From NCBI GenBank assembly GCA_964631865.1, contig CAZWAK010000019.1, forward strand, positions 1 to 64,000: 64,000 nucleotides of DNA, read 5' to 3'. Under the pieces are notes generated by a model. That model did not search any database. It was not told the DNA's origin and saw only the letters and a program-made list of their open reading frames with translations. The position numbers were made by a program, and so were the translations under genes. The stretch comes from JAFDVL01 sp964631865 (lineage in GTDB: Bacteria > Acidobacteriota > Blastocatellia > RBC074). Below are positions 44,222 through 53,306 of the stretch, one piece after another. Every line of letters starts with the position of its first letter. Position 1 is the stretch's first letter.

Positions 44222-44287
44222 TCGCTCTTTTCGTCAGCAATTCTCATTTTGAAAAAACCTGGCCTCTCCGCGCACCTGAACAGCGCG

Positions 44288-44377
44288 CATTCTTCCTTCT
44301 TGATTCTTCCTTCTTCATTGTTTCTAGAGGGATGCCTCGACAAACAATGAAAAAGGAAGAAGGAAAAATGAAGAATG
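44288..44377. repeat. ATTCTTCCTTCTTC-family inverted repeat in a divergent gap
   Basis: Words ATTCTTCCTTCTTGATTC and CCTTCTTCATTGTTT at 44289-44323 face AAACAATGAAAAAGGAAGA at 44342-44360 and further GAAGAAT words to 44377, pairing with few mismatches. Same family as 30562-30624. It fills part of the 379-base gap between divergent genes; the rest holds a GTAACGCGATTTG repeat copy and no gene that I can see. Confidence 0.82.
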
Positions 44378-44518
44378 TCGCGGCCACAGTTCCAAATTGA
44401 GAATTGCTGTCTTTTCGTCCCTAGTCCCGTAGAAAATAAAGCACGCCAGACGATTGCGCAACCGCCTTGGAACCGACGGCGACGGGCCGCAGAACAGCGC
44501 GTAATTTCCTCACCCAAG

Positions 44519-44546
44519 GGAATGCGATTTGCCAAATCGCGTTACC
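44519..44546. repeat. GTAACGCGATTTG-family palindrome
   Basis: GGGAATGCGATTTG, C, then CAAATCGCGTTACC. The left arm has one transition relative to the consensus; the right arm is complete. It lies 55 bases before the ATG at 44601. Confidence 0.85.
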
Positions 44547-44600
44547 TTCTCCTTTGTGGTAAGGTGTGCTGCACCAACTTCCAACACAGAAAGGATTGCT

Positions 44601-45836
44601 ATGAAACGCCGCCAGTTTCTCAAAACGTCGCTCTACAGTTTGCCCGCGACCGTCTTCGCTTCGTCTTTGCTGGATGCGCTTAGCGCGCCCCTTCCCAAAA
44701 TGAAAATCACCAAAGTGCGGTTTTACGAATCGCCGCTTTCGCGTCCGATGGTCAATCAAAGCATGCACATCGTCGTCGTCGAAACCGATGCCGGGATCAC
44801 AGGCATTGGCGAAGGCGGTTATGTGGATGGCATTCGCGAATGCGCCGAAATGGTGATTGGCGAAGACCCGACGCGCATTGACCATTGCTGGCAATTGATG
44901 TTTCGCGGGCGGTTTTATCCGGCGGGACGCGAAAAGTTGCACGCGATGGGCGCGATTGATATGGCACTCTGGGACATCAAGGGCAAGGCGCTCGGCGTGC
45001 CCGTGTGGCAATTGCTCGGCGGGCAATCGCGCGAGTACATCGAATGTTATTCGACCGGCGCGATTCGTGTGCCGGGCGGCGTGAAAGAAAACGCGCAGGC
45101 CACGATTGCCGCGGGCTTCCGCGCGTTTCGTACGTCGGTCACAGACCCCGGCGGCGGCGCTCCGTTTGTCTCGCAACGAATGGTGCGCAAGACATTCGAG
45201 CATTGCCAGGCGATCCGCGAAGCCATCGGCCCCGATGCGGATTGGGCGATTGATTATCACACGCGACTCGACTTTCCCGATGCCGTGCGCCTGAGTACGT
45301 TGCTTGAACCGCTGGAGCCGTATTTCTGCGAAGACCTCGTGCGCTCGGAAAACAACGCCGTCTACCGCGAATTGCGCAAGCAGGTGAAAGTGCCGATTGC
45401 GGTCGGCGAACAGCACAGCACGCGCTGGGACATCAACGAACTGATCGAGCAGCATTTGATTGACTATAACCGCGTCTCCATTCCGAATTGCGGCGGCATC
45501 ACCGAATACGCCAAGCTCGCGGCGATGAGCGAAGCGCATTATGTCGGGCTGACGCCGCACTTCACCGGCCCCATCAGCGAAGCGGCATTGTCGCACGTTT
45601 GCGCCGCGTTTTCCGGGCCGGTGCTAATGGAGATCGCAGGCTTGTACAAACCCGATGCGATTGAGTATTTGCCGAAAGTGTTTGATTTCCGGCAAGGCAA
45701 GATTTGGCCGAATGAACGCCCTGGCTTAGGCGTTGAATTCGATGCGACGAAGCTGAAGCTGACGGCGGAATTCACGAAGCGCAATCACCCGATCACGACC
45801 TTTCGCCGCCCGGATGGTTCGATCACGAATTGGTAG
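44601..45836 (+). CDS. Exported mandelate racemase/muconate lactonizing enzyme family protein
   Basis: A 411-residue enolase-superfamily enzyme behind a Tat-type signal (MKRRQFLKTSLY). Metal ligands fit WAIDYHTR (Asp), YFCEDLV (Glu) and PIAVGEQHSTRW (Glu). The catalytic-base loop reads GFRAFRTSV, without the KxK of muconate enzymes. This is closer to mannonate/galactonate dehydratases; a His in GLTPHFTGPIS may complete the active site. It probably dehydrates a sugar acid. An export signal on this family is common in acidobacterial and planctomycete relatives. AAAGGA precedes the ATG. Confidence 0.87.
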   Translation: MKRRQFLKTSLYSLPATVFASSLLDALSAPLPKMKITKVRFYESPLSRPMVNQSMHIVVVETDAGITGIGEGGYVDGIRECAEMVIGEDPTRIDHCWQLMFRGRFYPAGREKLHAMGAIDMALWDIKGKALGVPVWQLLGGQSREYIECYSTGAIRVPGGVKENAQATIAAGFRAFRTSVTDPGGGAPFVSQRMVRKTFEHCQAIREAIGPDADWAIDYHTRLDFPDAVRLSTLLEPLEPYFCEDLVRSENNAVYRELRKQVKVPIAVGEQHSTRWDINELIEQHLIDYNRVSIPNCGGITEYAKLAAMSEAHYVGLTPHFTGPISEAALSHVCAAFSGPVLMEIAGLYKPDAIEYLPKVFDFRQGKIWPNERPGLGVEFDATKLKLTAEFTKRNHPITTFRRPDGSITNW

Positions 45837-45846
45837 TAAAGGCTTT

Positions 45847-45985
45847 TTCACCGCAGAGGCGCAGAGATCGCACAGAGTTTCGCGGAGTTTTTTTGAGATT
45901 ACGAAACAAACGAAAATAACGAAACAGACGAAAACGAATTCTTCTCTGCGTTTCCTCTGCGTTTCCTCTGCGCCTCTGCGGTGAA
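45847..45985. repeat. TTCACCGCAGAGGCGCAGAG inverted repeat element
   Basis: Perfect 20-bp arms: TTCACCGCAGAGGCGCAGAG at 45847-45866 and its complement at 45966-45985. The 99-base interior consists of degenerate words (CACAGAG, ACGAAACAAACGAAA, CTCTGCGTTTC repeated). It fills the gap before the M16 peptidase gene. Confidence 0.9.
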
Positions 45986-46091
45986 ATTGCTTTCGACTAC
46001 TCAACGCTGAAAGAGATACGTTACTGACACTGACTGTCGCACCGTGTTACGATGATTCCTCGATATTTTTGAAGCGAGTAGTTGTAATTCA

Positions 46092-47363
46092 ATGAGTACA
46101 GATTTTTCAGTTCGTAAAACCAAGCTTGCCAACGGCCTCGTCGTCGTTTCCGAGCAAATGCCGCACGTGCGGTCAGTGAGCTTTGGCGTGTTCCTACGCG
46201 AAGGGTCGCGGCACGAAACGTCTGCCGTCAACGGCATCAACCATTTCATCGAACACACGCTTTTCAAAGGCACGCGCAAACGTTCGGCGGTGCAAATCGC
46301 GGACGAATCCGACGCGCTCGGCGGCTATCTGGATGCGTTCACGGCGCGCGAATCCGTTGGCTTCACGAACAAAGTGCTGGACGAACATCTGCCGCAAGCC
46401 TTCGAACTGATCGCGGATTTAGTAACTGCGCCGACCTTCGATCCGATTGAGTTGGACAAGGAGCGCAACGTCATTCTCGAAGAAATCAAGATGGTCGAAG
46501 ACACGCCGGATGATTTGGTCTTCGAGATTTTTTCCGAAGGCTTTTATCCCAACCATTCGCTCGGACGCCCGATTTTAGGCACGCCGGAGACACTCGCCAC
46601 GTTTCAAGCGAACAGCGTGCGCGCGCATTACGAAGACGCTTATCGTCCCGAAAATTTAGTCATCGCTGCCGCAGGCAATGTGACGCACGAAGCGTTGCTC
46701 GACCTCGTCAACCAGCACTTCGGGTATTTACAGCCCCGCGCAGTCGCCGCGAATCATCCCGAACCCGCGCCGACGCCGCACTTCACGCTGCGCCACAAAG
46801 CCGAATTGGAGCAGGCGCATCTGGTCATCGGCGCGCGTTGCCCGTCGTTGATGAGCGCGGATCATTACGCGGTGAATGTGCTCTGTACAATTTTGGGCGG
46901 CGGGATGAGTTCGCGGTTGTTTCAGTCAGTGCGCGAAGACAAAGGCTTGGTCTACACGATTTTTTCGGCGCTGACGGAATACGTGGACACGGGCTTCCTG
47001 AGCATTTACGCGGGCGCTTCGGCGGACAACATCGAACCGACCATTGCCGCGACGATGGACGAAGTACGACGGCTGAAATCCGATGCGGTCAGCGACGCCG
47101 AATTGCAACGCAACAAAGATCAATTGAAAACCAGCCTGATGCTCGCGCTCGAATCCAGTTCCGCGCGGATGAATGCGCTCGCGTCGCAGGAAATGACCTG
47201 GGGCGAATTCGTCACGCCGGACGAAGTCATCGAACACATCAACGCCGTCACGGCAGAAGATGTGCAACGACTGGCGAGCGAGATTTTTCAGCCGGAACGA
47301 CTGGCCGTCACGGTGTTGGGCGAAGTGGACGGGTTGGCGATTGCGCCCGAGCAGTTGGCCTGA
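46092..47363 (+). CDS. M16 family zinc peptidase (YmxG/Mpp-like)
   Basis: A 423-residue single-module insulinase-family peptidase. The inverted zinc motif HFIEH is at residues 51-55, with the third ligand Glu expected in DKERNVILEEIKM. The inactive-like second half carries GGGMSSRLFQSVREDKGLVYTI, typical of processing-peptidase-type subunits. No signal peptide, so it is cytoplasmic or anchored by partners. The start was chosen at the first ATG; no strong ribosome site is visible. Confidence 0.92.
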   Translation: MSTDFSVRKTKLANGLVVVSEQMPHVRSVSFGVFLREGSRHETSAVNGINHFIEHTLFKGTRKRSAVQIADESDALGGYLDAFTARESVGFTNKVLDEHLPQAFELIADLVTAPTFDPIELDKERNVILEEIKMVEDTPDDLVFEIFSEGFYPNHSLGRPILGTPETLATFQANSVRAHYEDAYRPENLVIAAAGNVTHEALLDLVNQHFGYLQPRAVAANHPEPAPTPHFTLRHKAELEQAHLVIGARCPSLMSADHYAVNVLCTILGGGMSSRLFQSVREDKGLVYTIFSALTEYVDTGFLSIYAGASADNIEPTIAATMDEVRRLKSDAVSDAELQRNKDQLKTSLMLALESSSARMNALASQEMTWGEFVTPDEVIEHINAVTAEDVQRLASEIFQPERLAVTVLGEVDGLAIAPEQLA

Positions 47364-47378
47364 GGTTTGGTAATGAGC

Positions 47379-47405
47379 GTAACGCGATTTGGCAAATCGC
47401 GTTAC
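47379..47405. repeat. Perfect 27-bp palindrome of the GTAACGCGATTTG family
   Basis: GTAACGCGATTTG, one G, then the exact complement CAAATCGCGTTAC. This is the most complete copy and defines the ancestral element. It sits between the M16 stop and the lipoprotein ribosome site, 19 bases before the ATG. Confidence 0.92.
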
Positions 47406-47423
47406 TTTTTCTGAGGAGCTTTC

Positions 47424-48575
47424 ATGTCACGAGCCTTCTTTTTGCTCTCGCTTTTGTTGCTCAGTTGCTCGGCGCAAAACCCTGCGACCATCACGCAATC
47501 GCAAACGGTCACGGCTCCGGCACAAGCGGCAGCGGCGCAACCTGCATCGGAGGCGCTTTCGGCGGCGGAATTTGCGCAACTCGTCGAACGCATCTCCGAA
47601 GCGAACGGCTACTTCGACACGGACAATTTGATCTCGAATGAAAGCTCCTACCTGCACGTGCTGGGCAAGATGCGCAAGCTGAATGTGACGGGCGGCGCAT
47701 ACGTGGGCGTGGGGCCGGATCAGAACTTTTCGTACATCGCGCAGGTGCGTCCGCGCATCGCCTTCATCGTGGACATCCGCCGCGACAATCAATTGCAGCA
47801 TCTGTTTTTCAAGGCGTTGTTTGCGCTGGCGAACAATCGCGCGGAGTATTTGTGTTTGCTGTTCGGCAAGCCCGTCGTGATGGATGCGGGCAAATGGCAC
47901 ATCACGCAAATCGTCGAATATCTCGACAAAATTTCATCAGATCGCAAACGCTTTGACGCCACGCGCGAGAAGATTGCGGCGAAGGTCAAAACCTTTGGCC
48001 TGAAGCTCGACGACAAAGACCTCGCCACCATTGCGCGCATTCACGAAGAGTTTTTCAATGCGGGACTCGACTTGAAATTCACCAGCCATTACCGCTCGCC
48101 GCGTTCGTATTATCCGAGCTATCGGGACTTGCTGCTCGAAAAAGATTTGACCGGCAAGCAGTGCAATTACCTCGTGGCGGAAGACGATTTTCAATTCATG
48201 CGTTCGCTCGAAAATCGCAACCTGCTGATCCCGGCGGTCGGCAATTTCGCGGGCGACAAGGCGCTGCGCGAAGTCGGCAAAGTCCTGAAAGAACGCGGCG
48301 AAAAAGTGACTGCGTTTTATACCTCGAACGTTGAATATTACCTGATGGGCGATACGAGCTTTGATCGTTATGCCGAGAACGTGCGCAGTTGGCCGCTGGA
48401 TCCGCGCGGCGTGCTGATTCGCAGCGTGTTTGGCGGCGGCTACGGCATTCGTTCCGTGCAGAACGTGCCGGGTTATTACAGCGTGCAATTGCTGCAACCG
48501 CTGGAGAGTTTTGTGAAAGGCAAGTTCGAGAGCTACCGCGATTTAATTACGCAGGATTCGTTGGATTTGAAATAA
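47424..48575 (+). CDS. Conserved hypothetical lipoprotein
   Basis: A 383-residue protein with a lipobox LLSC (Cys15) after a hydrophobic signal, so it is probably a lipoprotein. The body is soluble and I do not know a name for the family. Distinctive stretches are LISNESSYLHVLGKMRKL, VGVGPDQNFSYIAQVRPRIA, FIVDIRRDNQLQHLFFKALF and YLMGDTSFDRYAENVRSWPLD. The pattern recalls a methyltransferase-like Rossmann fold but no motif I trust is present. It is preceded by a TGAGGAG site and the 27-bp palindrome. Confidence 0.78.
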   Translation: MSRAFFLLSLLLLSCSAQNPATITQSQTVTAPAQAAAAQPASEALSAAEFAQLVERISEANGYFDTDNLISNESSYLHVLGKMRKLNVTGGAYVGVGPDQNFSYIAQVRPRIAFIVDIRRDNQLQHLFFKALFALANNRAEYLCLLFGKPVVMDAGKWHITQIVEYLDKISSDRKRFDATREKIAAKVKTFGLKLDDKDLATIARIHEEFFNAGLDLKFTSHYRSPRSYYPSYRDLLLEKDLTGKQCNYLVAEDDFQFMRSLENRNLLIPAVGNFAGDKALREVGKVLKERGEKVTAFYTSNVEYYLMGDTSFDRYAENVRSWPLDPRGVLIRSVFGGGYGIRSVQNVPGYYSVQLLQPLESFVKGKFESYRDLITQDSLDLK

Positions 48576-48582
48576 AAGCATC

Positions 48583-48738
48583 AACCACAAGGCACGGAGC
48601 TTTTTTGACAGGATGAACAAGATTGTTTACAGGATTAACAGGGTTGCTTATAGGGCTTACAAGATCATCCTGTAAATCCTGAACAAATCTTGTCAATCCT
48701 GTCTAAAAACCTCTGTGCGCTCTGTGTTCTCCGTGGTT
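48583..48738. repeat. Nested inverted-repeat element, ACAGGATGAACAAGAT family
   Basis: Outer arms AACCAC at 48583 and GTGGTT at 48733 flank ACGGAG/CTCCGT words. Inner arms GACAGGAT at 48607-48614 and ATCCTGTC at 48696-48703 enclose degenerate TTTACAGGATTAACAGG words and their complements. It lies between convergent genes, the only spacer there, and may double as a terminator. Confidence 0.82.
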
Positions 48739-48743
48739 CATCA

Positions 48744-50033
48744 TCAAATCTTCGCCGGTTCCATTTTCGGCACGAGCAAGTTGATTGCTACCCACGCCAA
48801 AACATACGTCACGCCCGCAATCAGAAACATCGGCAGGTAATAGCTCGGATTCGCGTCCAAAACTTTGCCGATGTACAACGGCAACAGAATGCCGCCGATT
48901 GCACCCGCACAACTGCCGATGCCGACGACGGAGCCGACGGCCTTTTTCGGAAACAAATCGGCAGGCAACGTGAACAAATTCGCCGACCAACCTTGATGCG
49001 CGCCCGCCGCAATGCCGACCATAATCACGGCTGTCCACGCGCTCGACGTGTAATGCGCAATCGTCACGAGCGGCATCACGGCGGCAAACACGAACAGCGC
49101 CAGTTTGCGCGCCCGATTCACTGTCCAGCCGCGTTTGATGAGCGCCGAAGACAAATAGCCGCCGCCCACCGAACCGACATCTGCGATCAAATACACAACC
49201 GTCAAATACGGAATCAGGTCGGTGCCCTTGATGCCGAAATTTTTGTTGAGAAACTTCGGCAGCCAGAACAGATAAAACCACCACACTGGATCGGTCATCA
49301 TCTTGCCGATGGCAAAGGCCCAAAGCTGACGATACTTGAGCAGGGGCAGCCACGGGGTTTTCGATTCGACGGCTTCCACTTCGCCATCGCGTATATGCTC
49401 CAATTCCGCAGCGGCCAGACGCGGATGCTCTTCGGGTTTTTGATACAACCACCACCAGAAAATCAGCCACAAAAAGCCCACTGCGCCCGTGAAAATGAAG
49501 GCGCTTTGCCAGCCATAATGCTCCGACAAGGTCAATGCCGTGTACGGCGCGATGATGGCTCCCATATTCGTCCCGGCATTGAAAATCCCGGTCGCCAACG
49601 CGCGTTCTCTTTTGGGAAACCATTCTGCCACTGTCTTGACCGAAGCCGGAAAGTTTGCCGCTTCGCCAATGCCGAGAAAAAAGCGCGCGATGCTGAAACC
49701 GATGGCGCTCGCGGCTAAAGCGTGTCCCATCCCTGCGATTGACCACATCACGAGCGCAATCGCAAAGCCGAGCTTGACGCCGATCTTGTCAATCACGCCG
49801 CCCCAGACCAGAAACATCACGGCATACGCAATCTGAAACGAAATCACGATGTTGCTGTACTCCGATTCCGTCCAGCCGATTTTGTTCTGCAATTCGGGCG
49901 CGAGCGTGCCCAACACTTGCCGATCAATGTAGTTGACGACCGTCGCAAAAAATAGCAGGGCGCAAATCCACCAACGCAGATGTTTGATTTTTCCGGCTGC
50001 CGCAGCGACAGCATCCGTGACGTTTTGACTCAT
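48744..50033 (-). CDS. MFS sugar-acid transporter (ACS family, ExuT-like)
   Basis: A 429-residue major facilitator with 12 predicted helices. The family signature is WWICALLFFATVVNYIDRQVLG near the start and GIGEAANFPASVKTVAEWFPKRERALATGIFNAGTNMGA, which is characteristic of hexuronate/galactonate transporters. The start is the ATG at 50033 with GGAGACC upstream. With the dehydratase-like and Gfo/Idh/MocA genes nearby it suggests hexuronate or aldonate use. Confidence 0.92.
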   Translation of the reverse strand: MSQNVTDAVAAAAGKIKHLRWWICALLFFATVVNYIDRQVLGTLAPELQNKIGWTESEYSNIVISFQIAYAVMFLVWGGVIDKIGVKLGFAIALVMWSIAGMGHALAASAIGFSIARFFLGIGEAANFPASVKTVAEWFPKRERALATGIFNAGTNMGAIIAPYTALTLSEHYGWQSAFIFTGAVGFLWLIFWWWLYQKPEEHPRLAAAELEHIRDGEVEAVESKTPWLPLLKYRQLWAFAIGKMMTDPVWWFYLFWLPKFLNKNFGIKGTDLIPYLTVVYLIADVGSVGGGYLSSALIKRGWTVNRARKLALFVFAAVMPLVTIAHYTSSAWTAVIMVGIAAGAHQGWSANLFTLPADLFPKKAVGSVVGIGSCAGAIGGILLPLYIGKVLDANPSYYLPMFLIAGVTYVLAWVAINLLVPKMEPAKI

Positions 50034-50253
50034 GTTTGGTCTCCGGTGAGCGTAGTTTCGATTTCGAGAGTTGAAATGCGCGCTCAGCATAATATGCGCC
50101 CGCAGGCTGGTCAAACCAAACGCAGCTGCTTGGCAAAATCCTGCATCCATTACGCGCGGCATTGCGTCCGTAGCATTGTCAAATCGGGCGCGATAAGGAA
50201 TCATTGCACGTCTGTACCGAACCGCAATTCAACGTAACCAAAGGAGCATCACT

Positions 50254-51528
50254 ATGAGTATTGAACGCAGAGATTTTCTCAAACAAGCCGCCGCCACAAC
50301 AGCCGCTGGCTTCACGCTTCCAACCGCACGAATATTGGGCGCAAATGATCGCGTTCGTCTCGGCATCATCGGCCCCGGCGCGCGCGGACAGGAATTGATG
50401 CGCGATTTCGTCAAAGCGCCAAACGCCGAATTCGTCGCGCTCGCCGATGTTTACAACGCGCGCTTCGATCAAGCCAAACAACTCATCACGAACGCTGGAG
50501 CCGATGCCAGCAACGTCAAAACTTTCAGCGACCATCGCAAGTTGCTGGAGATGAAAGACCTCGACGCCGTCATCGTTGCGACGCCGTTGCACACGCACGC
50601 GCGCCACTTCATTGACACGCTCGCCGCAGGCAAAGATTTGTACTGCGAAAAGACGATGACGTGGTCAATCGAAGAAGCCGAAGCGTGCCTCGCCGCCGCC
50701 AAGAAAGCCTCGAATCGCGTCGTCGGCATCGGCTTGCAACACAACAGCGCAGGCTATTTCGCCGATTCGCGCGAATGGGCGAAGGCCAATAAACTCGGCG
50801 TCGTGACACACGCGGAACTGTGGATGAGCCGCAACTCGAAACGCGGCGTCGGCCAATGGGTGCGCCCGATTCCGGCGGATTGCAACGCAAACAACGTCAA
50901 ATGGGATGCGTTCCTGAATGGCCGCCCGAAGCGCGCGTTTGATGCGAACAAGTTCATCAACTGGCGGTTGTTCTGGGAATTCAGCGGCGGCAATGTCACC
51001 GAAAACATGGTGCATCAAATCGGCTGGTTGATCGGCGTGTTGGATTTGGGCGTGCCGACGGCGGCGTACATGTCCGGCGGCGTGTTTTCCGAAAAAGACG
51101 GACGCGAAGTGCCGGACACGATTGCCGTGACGCTCGATTATCCGAACGATTTGGTCGTGACGTGGCAGTCCAGCTTCAGCAACAGCCGTTATGGCTTAGG
51201 CGCGCGCATTCTCGGCTCGCACGGTTCGATTGAATGGTTGATGGGCACGACCGACATGGTTTCGGGTAGAGCCGGGAGCGGTTGGAACTACGCGCCGGAA
51301 AAACTCAACAACCCCGATGGCGTCGTCGTCAAAGGCGAAACGAAAGGCGTCAACCACTATCACAATTTCGTCGAATGCGTCCGCTCGCGCAAAGAGCCGA
51401 ATTCGTCGGTTGAGCTAGGCTATCGTTCCGCGATTGCCGCGCACATGGCGAATTTGTCCTATCGCAAGAAACAACGCTTGACGTTGGATGAAGCGCGACA
51501 AGCGGGCAGGCAGTTGGCGAGCCGATAA
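50254..51528 (+). CDS. Tat-exported Gfo/Idh/MocA family oxidoreductase
   Basis: A 424-residue NAD(P)-dependent oxidoreductase behind a Tat signal (ERRDFLKQAAA). The Rossmann domain starts with RLGIIGPGARGQ, and the usual EKP motif appears as CEKTMTW. The C-terminal domain has GGNVTENMVHQIGWL as substrate/catalytic region. Exported members use tightly bound cofactor and act on carbohydrates. AAGGAGC precedes the ATG. It is transcribed divergently from the sugar-acid transporter. Confidence 0.9.
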   Translation: MSIERRDFLKQAAATTAAGFTLPTARILGANDRVRLGIIGPGARGQELMRDFVKAPNAEFVALADVYNARFDQAKQLITNAGADASNVKTFSDHRKLLEMKDLDAVIVATPLHTHARHFIDTLAAGKDLYCEKTMTWSIEEAEACLAAAKKASNRVVGIGLQHNSAGYFADSREWAKANKLGVVTHAELWMSRNSKRGVGQWVRPIPADCNANNVKWDAFLNGRPKRAFDANKFINWRLFWEFSGGNVTENMVHQIGWLIGVLDLGVPTAAYMSGGVFSEKDGREVPDTIAVTLDYPNDLVVTWQSSFSNSRYGLGARILGSHGSIEWLMGTTDMVSGRAGSGWNYAPEKLNNPDGVVVKGETKGVNHYHNFVECVRSRKEPNSSVELGYRSAIAAHMANLSYRKKQRLTLDEARQAGRQLASR

Positions 51529-51691
51529 CTCACAAGAATCAGACAGGTAGTGTAGGCTCTCGCCCGCGCAAATTGTAGGAGTTGCGCGATGACTGAGCCT
51601 GAAAGGCTATATTGAACCGTCTATGCTGCCGAAAAATGCCCGCCACCTATTTCGTTTAGATGGCTTCGATGGCGCGTGTTGTCCCCTCGGA

Positions 51692-52117
51692 CTAGGGGAT
51701 CGTTTCGATGCGATTGACGACGGTGCTGGGGCGTTCGGGTTCTTCTTCGCACACGATGCGCAGGATGTCGTGCGGCGCGTGGCTTTTGATGGTGATAGGG
51801 CGATGGTCGGTCAGCAACTCATACAGCACGACGCCCAAGCTGTACACATCGCTTGCGGTCGTAATCGTTTCGCCGCGCACTTGTTCGGGACTGGCGAATT
51901 CGGGCGTCATCAAACGCATTGCCGTTGCCGTCGGATCAATCGTTTGGCCGGAGAGTTCGGGATTGAGTAATTTGGCGATGCCGAAATCCAGGAGCTTCGG
52001 CGTGCCGTCTTCGGTGACGAGGACGTTGCTCGGTTTGAGGTCTCGATGGACGACTAAATTCTGATGCGCGAATTGCACGGCGGCGCAAACCTGGCGAAAG
52101 AGACGCAAGCGTTCGTG
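51692..52117 (-). pseudogene. Remnant of Ser/Thr protein kinase catalytic core
   Basis: About 140 residues of a Pkn-type kinase: ERLRLFRQVCAAVQFAHQN, catalytic loop VVHRDLKPSNVLV, DFGIAKLL, and SPEQVRGETITTASDVYSLGVVLYELLT. The N-lobe with Gly-rich loop and ATP-binding Lys is absent: homology upstream stops at about 52117 in a low-quality Arg-rich stretch. The C-lobe ends at a stop in RPSTVVNRIETIP. No start codon with ribosome site is seen. The fragment lies 50-60 bases downstream of the potassium channel gene and is most likely a decayed gene. Confidence 0.78.
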
Positions 52118-52168
52118 CGCGCTTCTGGTCGAACCTGCGCGGCGGCGCGGGCGTCTGTTGCTGTGTGC

Positions 52169-53140
52169 TCACACGTTCTCAATGTCGTGCAATCTGCCGA
52201 CATCAATCGTGATCGGTTCGTGTTCGGCGATGGGTTCGTAGATGTTGCTGAACTTCGCATTCCACGCCAACTCGCCACATTTGTACGACGAGCGCGTATG
52301 CACCATCTGCGCTGACGTTTCGTCAATCGCCGTCAGCAGGATGACGAACTCGGCATCGGTTTGCTTCAATTGTTCCGGCGTGTAGCCGTAGAGCGGACTG
52401 TCTTCGTCAATCGGATGCACAATCGTCCACGAGAGCGGGAACACGTCTACGCGCGAACGTTCCAGTTTGAGCTGGTGAAAGCGGCGGTTCGTGGGGCCAT
52501 TGCCGCCCTCGTACAACGACAGATTTACTTTGGCTTCGACGGCAATCAATTGCGCTTTGCGCGCGTTCGTGATGCGAAACATAAACGCCGTGATGTCTTT
52601 GTACGGCGCGATCACGGCTTGATGGCTGAAGACGATGCGCGCCGTAGGCCGCGAAAACCGCGCGAAGATCAACCCCGTAATCAAGGCCGTCGCCAATAAT
52701 CCCGTCAGCGATTCAACTACGACAATGACGTTCGCCGCCATGCCAACCGGGCTGATGTTGCCGTAGCCAATCGTGGCGAAGGTGTGAACGCTGAAGAAAA
52801 AGGCTTGCCAGAAGGCACTGAAATGCTGCTCGGCCATCGCGCCCGTCAACGCGCCTTCACCGCAGGCCAAATAGGCCAACGCGAAGCACGTATTGAGCAG
52901 CACAAACGATAGCGTCATCAGGCTCAGAAACTTGCCCCACGACACCGTCAGCAACAAATGATACGGACTCAACGACGGCCAAAAGGCGAGACCCGTGCGC
53001 CGCACATTGAAGCTGCCATCGCGGTTCACAAAACGCATGCGGCTTTTCTGTGCGACGACTGCGCCAAAGCCTAAATCTTTGGACTCTTCTTCGGCGGCAG
53101 CATTCGGGGGCAGCGGTTCTGTAGCAACTTCAGCACTCAT
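52169..53140 (-). CDS. Inwardly rectifying potassium channel (KirBac-like)
   Basis: A 323-residue Kir-family channel. Two membrane helices (about 68-92 and 130-160) flank the pore loop with the K+ filter TIGYG at residues 123-127. A C-terminal cytoplasmic immunoglobulin-like Kir domain spans 165-320 with FMFRITNARKAQLIAVEAKVNLS. The slide-helix region SPYHLLLTVSWGKFL precedes helix 1. Start ATG at 53140 was chosen because upstream codons lie in a repeat element. Together with kdp it adds a passive K+ route. Confidence 0.92.
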   Translation of the reverse strand: MSAEVATEPLPPNAAAEEESKDLGFGAVVAQKSRMRFVNRDGSFNVRRTGLAFWPSLSPYHLLLTVSWGKFLSLMTLSFVLLNTCFALAYLACGEGALTGAMAEQHFSAFWQAFFFSVHTFATIGYGNISPVGMAANVIVVVESLTGLLATALITGLIFARFSRPTARIVFSHQAVIAPYKDITAFMFRITNARKAQLIAVEAKVNLSLYEGGNGPTNRRFHQLKLERSRVDVFPLSWTIVHPIDEDSPLYGYTPEQLKQTDAEFVILLTAIDETSAQMVHTRSSYKCGELAWNAKFSNIYEPIAEHEPITIDVGRLHDIENV

Positions 53141-53157
53141 ATCGGTTGCAAGAAACT

Positions 53158-53296
53158 TACCACGAAGTTCACGAAGAGCACGAAGAGAAAGAGAGTTCCG
53201 GGTTTCGAGTTTTGGGGTTCGAGTTTCGCGGATTGAGTTTCCGGCCACCGACCACCGACCACCAATCCTTCTTCGTGCTCTTCGTTTCTTCGTGGT
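53158..53296. repeat. CCACGAAG element with embedded CCGACCACC words
   Basis: CCACGAAG at 53160-53167 pairs with CTTCGTGG at 53288-53295, and GAAGAGCACGAAG at 53173-53185 pairs exactly with 53271-53283. The middle contains CCGGCCACCGACCACCGACC at 53241-53260, the same word as in the 56090 array, so two families are nested. It lies between the channel gene and purU. Confidence 0.88.
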
Positions 53297-53306
53297 TCTA
53301 CAAAGC

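Noticed and set aside
45726..46004. A 92-codon minus-strand frame with repeated CFVIFVCFV text
   Set aside because: It lies almost entirely in the CACCGCAGAGGCG inverted repeat element and overlaps the end of the dehydratase gene.
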